Origin: Rhizobacter koreensis
GTDB taxonomy: Bacteria; Pseudomonadota; Gammaproteobacteria; Burkholderiales; Burkholderiaceae_C
DNA length: 64,000 nucleotides
NCBI RefSeq assembly: GCF_013366375.1
Contig: NZ_JABWMJ010000001.1
Location: forward strand, 620,001 to 684,000
Reading direction: 5' to 3'
Part shown: positions 62,430-64,000 of the stretch, one piece after another
Layout: every line of letters starts with the position of its first letter
How positions within the stretch are numbered: position 1 is the first letter of the stretch
Position numbers and translations under genes: made by a program
The notes under the pieces: model-generated
The model's database searches: none
Seen by the model: only the letters and a program-made list of their open reading frames with translations
What the model was told of the DNA's origin: nothing

Positions 62430-63398
62430 ATGCCCGCATCGATCCGCCAGTTCCGCGCCTTCGTGCTGCTGATCGACGAGCGCAACTTCACGCGCGCGGC
62501 GAGCGCGATGCACCTGTCGCAGCCGGCGTACAGCGCGCTCATCGGCGCGCTCGAGGCCGACCTCGGGGTGCGCCTGTTCGATCGCAGCAAGCGGCACGTG
62601 GAGCTGACGCCCGAGGGTGCCGAGCTCGAAGGCCCGGCGCGGCGCGCGCTGCTCGAGTTCGACAGCGCGGTCGCGAGCGTGCACGACCGCGCGTCGCTGC
62701 GCCGCGGCCGGGTCTCGATCGCGCTGCTGCCGTCGCTCGCTGCGAACTGGCTGCCCGACCTTCTGATGCGCTACCGCAACGCGCATCCGGGCATCAGCGT
62801 CGACGTGTTCGACGTGCTCTCGGAAGGCTGCATCGACCACGTGCTGAGCGGCCGCGCCGACTTCGCGCTCGCCGCGACGCGCGCCGAGACACCGGACCTG
62901 CAGGCCGAGCTGTTCTGCGCCGACGACTCGCACCTCGTGTGCCGGGCCGACCATCCGCTCGCGAGCATCGAGGCGCTGCGGCTGCGCGATCTGGTGCCAT
63001 ATCCCTTCATCCACATGTCGCGCACGAGCAGCGTGCGCCAGTACCTGGATGCGGCGTTCCATCCACAGTCGATGCGGACCGTCATGGAGGTCGACCAGCT
63101 CTCCACGGTGACCGGAATGGTTCGAGCCGGACTCGGCATCAGCGTGGTGCCCGCGCTCGCGCTGTTCCACTTCGATCACCCCGAGATCGTCACCCGGCCG
63201 CTCTCGATGCCGGGGCTGCAGCGGCGGATCTACGTGGTGCGCCGTCGCGACCGAAGCCTGTCGGCGGCCGCTCAGCGCCTTCACGACCTGGCGCTGGAAA
63301 TGCGGCCGGGGACGGCGTCCAAGCAGCCTCGCAGAGCGCCCCGCGCGGCCCGCCGGACGCGTGGGCAAGCCGCAAGTGAGCCATCGGGGAAACCCTAG
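62430..63398 (+). CDS. LysR-family transcriptional regulator
   Basis: A 322-residue LysR protein: winged HTH at residues 1-60 (IRQFRAFVLLIDERNFTRAA; LSQPAYSALIGALEADLGV), then the inducer domain (RRGRVSIALLPSLAANWLP, ADFALAATRAETP, GMVRAGLGISVVPALALF). The C-terminal 30 residues are a basic tail rich in Arg and Ala, longer than usual. It lies upstream of and on the same strand as a DUF6351-like lipoprotein gene; a palindrome at 63422 in the 185-base gap could be its binding site. Its inducer is unknown. Confidence 0.91.
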   Translation: MPASIRQFRAFVLLIDERNFTRAASAMHLSQPAYSALIGALEADLGVRLFDRSKRHVELTPEGAELEGPARRALLEFDSAVASVHDRASLRRGRVSIALLPSLAANWLPDLLMRYRNAHPGISVDVFDVLSEGCIDHVLSGRADFALAATRAETPDLQAELFCADDSHLVCRADHPLASIEALRLRDLVPYPFIHMSRTSSVRQYLDAAFHPQSMRTVMEVDQLSTVTGMVRAGLGISVVPALALFHFDHPEIVTRPLSMPGLQRRIYVVRRRDRSLSAAAQRLHDLALEMRPGTASKQPRRAPRAARRTRGQAASEPSGKP

Positions 63399-63421
63399 AT
63401 TCGACGCTCAATCATTCGTTT

Positions 63422-63441
63422 TTCCGATCGGATGATCGGAA
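63422..63441. promoter_or_regulatory. Perfect inverted repeat upstream of the DUF6351-like gene
   Basis: TTCCGATC (63422-63429) and GATCGGAA (63434-63441) are perfect arms around GGAT. The site is 142 bases upstream of the lipoprotein gene and 24 bases after the LysR stop; AT-rich DNA surrounds it. A LysR operator is the simplest reading. A terminator is less likely because the T run precedes, not follows, the hairpin on the plus strand. Confidence 0.45.
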
Positions 63442-63583
63442 CTTTGAGTTTCCTGTCTCGAGCGGCGGCACCTAGAGTCCGCCGCGCGGCGTCATCCGGG
63501 TGGAGGCGCCGCCCGCGGCCGGCATCGCTTCGCAGGCCGTCGCGGGTACCGCGTCGGTACGGTTCGAGCTCGAAGAAGGCGAC

Positions 63584-64000
63584 ATGAAACACACGACATT
63601 CCTGCGTTGGGCACTCACCGGCTGCGCGGCTGCGGTGCTGGTCGGCTGCGGCGGCGGCGGCGGTTCGGATTCGGACGCTGGTCCGGCGGCGACCATCCGC
63701 GTACTGGGCACGCGCGCGGATCTCGTCACCAGCGGCGACGCGCTGGTCGAGATCGTTGCGCCTGCAGGCGTCGACGTCACGACGCTGAAGGTCGATGTCG
63801 ACGGCACCGATGTCACCAGCGCGTTCGCCAAGCGCGCCGATGGCCGCACAGTGGGTCTGGTCAGCGGTCTCAAGAACGGCAAGAACGTCCTGCGTGTGGC
63901 GCAGAGCGGGCGCAGCGGTGCGACGCTCGAGATCACGAACCATCCCCGCGGCGGCCCGGTGATCTCCGGCGCGCAGGTCGGCCCGTGGGTGTGCACGACG
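63584..64000 (+). CDS. DUF6351-like lipoprotein, N-terminal part only
   Basis: The first 139 codons of a gene cut by the right edge. A lipoprotein signal (RWALTGCAAAVLVGCGGGGG) is followed by a domain beginning ATIRVLGTRADLVTSGDALVE and ending GGPVISGAQVGPWVCTT, a pattern I associate with the N-terminus of DUF6351 proteins, which are tannase-like secreted proteins frequent in Burkholderiales. The catalytic part, if any, is outside the window. It probably forms a functional unit with the LysR regulator upstream. The ATG at 63584 is preceded by AAGAAGG. Confidence 0.75.
   Translation, partial: MKHTTFLRWALTGCAAAVLVGCGGGGGSDSDAGPAATIRVLGTRADLVTSGDALVEIVAPAGVDVTTLKVDVDGTDVTSAFAKRADGRTVGLVSGLKNGKNVLRVAQSGRSGATLEITNHPRGGPVISGAQVGPWVCTT

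Overview
The window is about 64 kb of very GC-rich DNA with densely packed genes, frequent 4-base start/stop overlaps and several GTG/TTG starts. Gene content (three Bug-type tripartite tricarboxylate transporter receptors, tannase/feruloyl-esterase family lipoproteins, LysR-controlled catabolic operons, a tkt-gap pair and a BirA neighbourhood) fits a betaproteobacterium of the order Burkholderiales. The genus cannot be fixed from the sequence alone.

Region 1 (1-9.8 kb) looks like a stress or low-oxygen island. A regulator with three PAS domains, a FixJ-like receiver and a LuxR helix-turn-helix sits among doubled gene types: two DJ-1/PfpI proteins, two FmdB zinc ribbons and three zinc alcohol/formaldehyde dehydrogenases. 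It also holds an ABM monooxygenase and an SRPBCC protein. A FixJ-like box lies between the divergent fdhA and adh genes. The 1.1 kb that follows has no intact gene but contains a decayed ion-channel remnant and mosaic repeats.

Region 2 (10.9-26.6 kb) is accessory and catabolic. One LysR-controlled operon holds an enolase-superfamily dehydratase, a Bug receptor, a 2-hydroxyacid dehydrogenase, an RraA-type aldolase and a second Bug receptor, followed by a tannase-family lipoprotein broken by an in-frame TAG. A run of minus-strand genes follows: a 2OG-Fe(II) oxygenase, a YwqK-like repeat protein, and an overlapping pair made of a membrane/helical protein and a PD-(D/E)XK nuclease-like protein. 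That pair is the best candidate here for an undescribed system. A frameshifted LysR gene then faces a tartrate/D-malate dehydrogenase gene with its own Bug receptor.

Region 3 (26.6-42.2 kb) mixes housekeeping and specialised genes: an M48 protease; a three-gene set of ketosynthase, chain-length factor and halogenase-like flavoprotein resembling part of an aryl-polyene cluster; an MFS transporter; PepP; MurU with an AdoMet decarboxylase; tkt-gap with a strong bidirectional terminator; a glycine-zipper protein; and a TSUP permease.

Region 4 (42.3-54.7 kb) is one long plus-strand catabolic unit. It holds a GntR regulator with a likely palindromic operator, a class III CoA-transferase, and a four-gene biotin-dependent acyl-CoA carboxylase with two different carboxyltransferase subunits. 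A NitT/TauT-like ABC importer, a tannase/MHETase-family esterase and a hydroxyacid dehydrogenase follow. The simplest reading is uptake, ester cleavage, CoA activation and carboxylation of an unknown organic acid.

Region 5 (54.8-64 kb) carries a secreted S8 protease with a GlyGly-CTERM-like tail, a small membrane protein with BirA, a SET-domain methyltransferase, topoisomerase III, a small secreted protein, and a LysR gene followed by the start of a DUF6351-like lipoprotein. No rRNA, tRNA, CRISPR array, complete insertion sequence or replication origin was seen.
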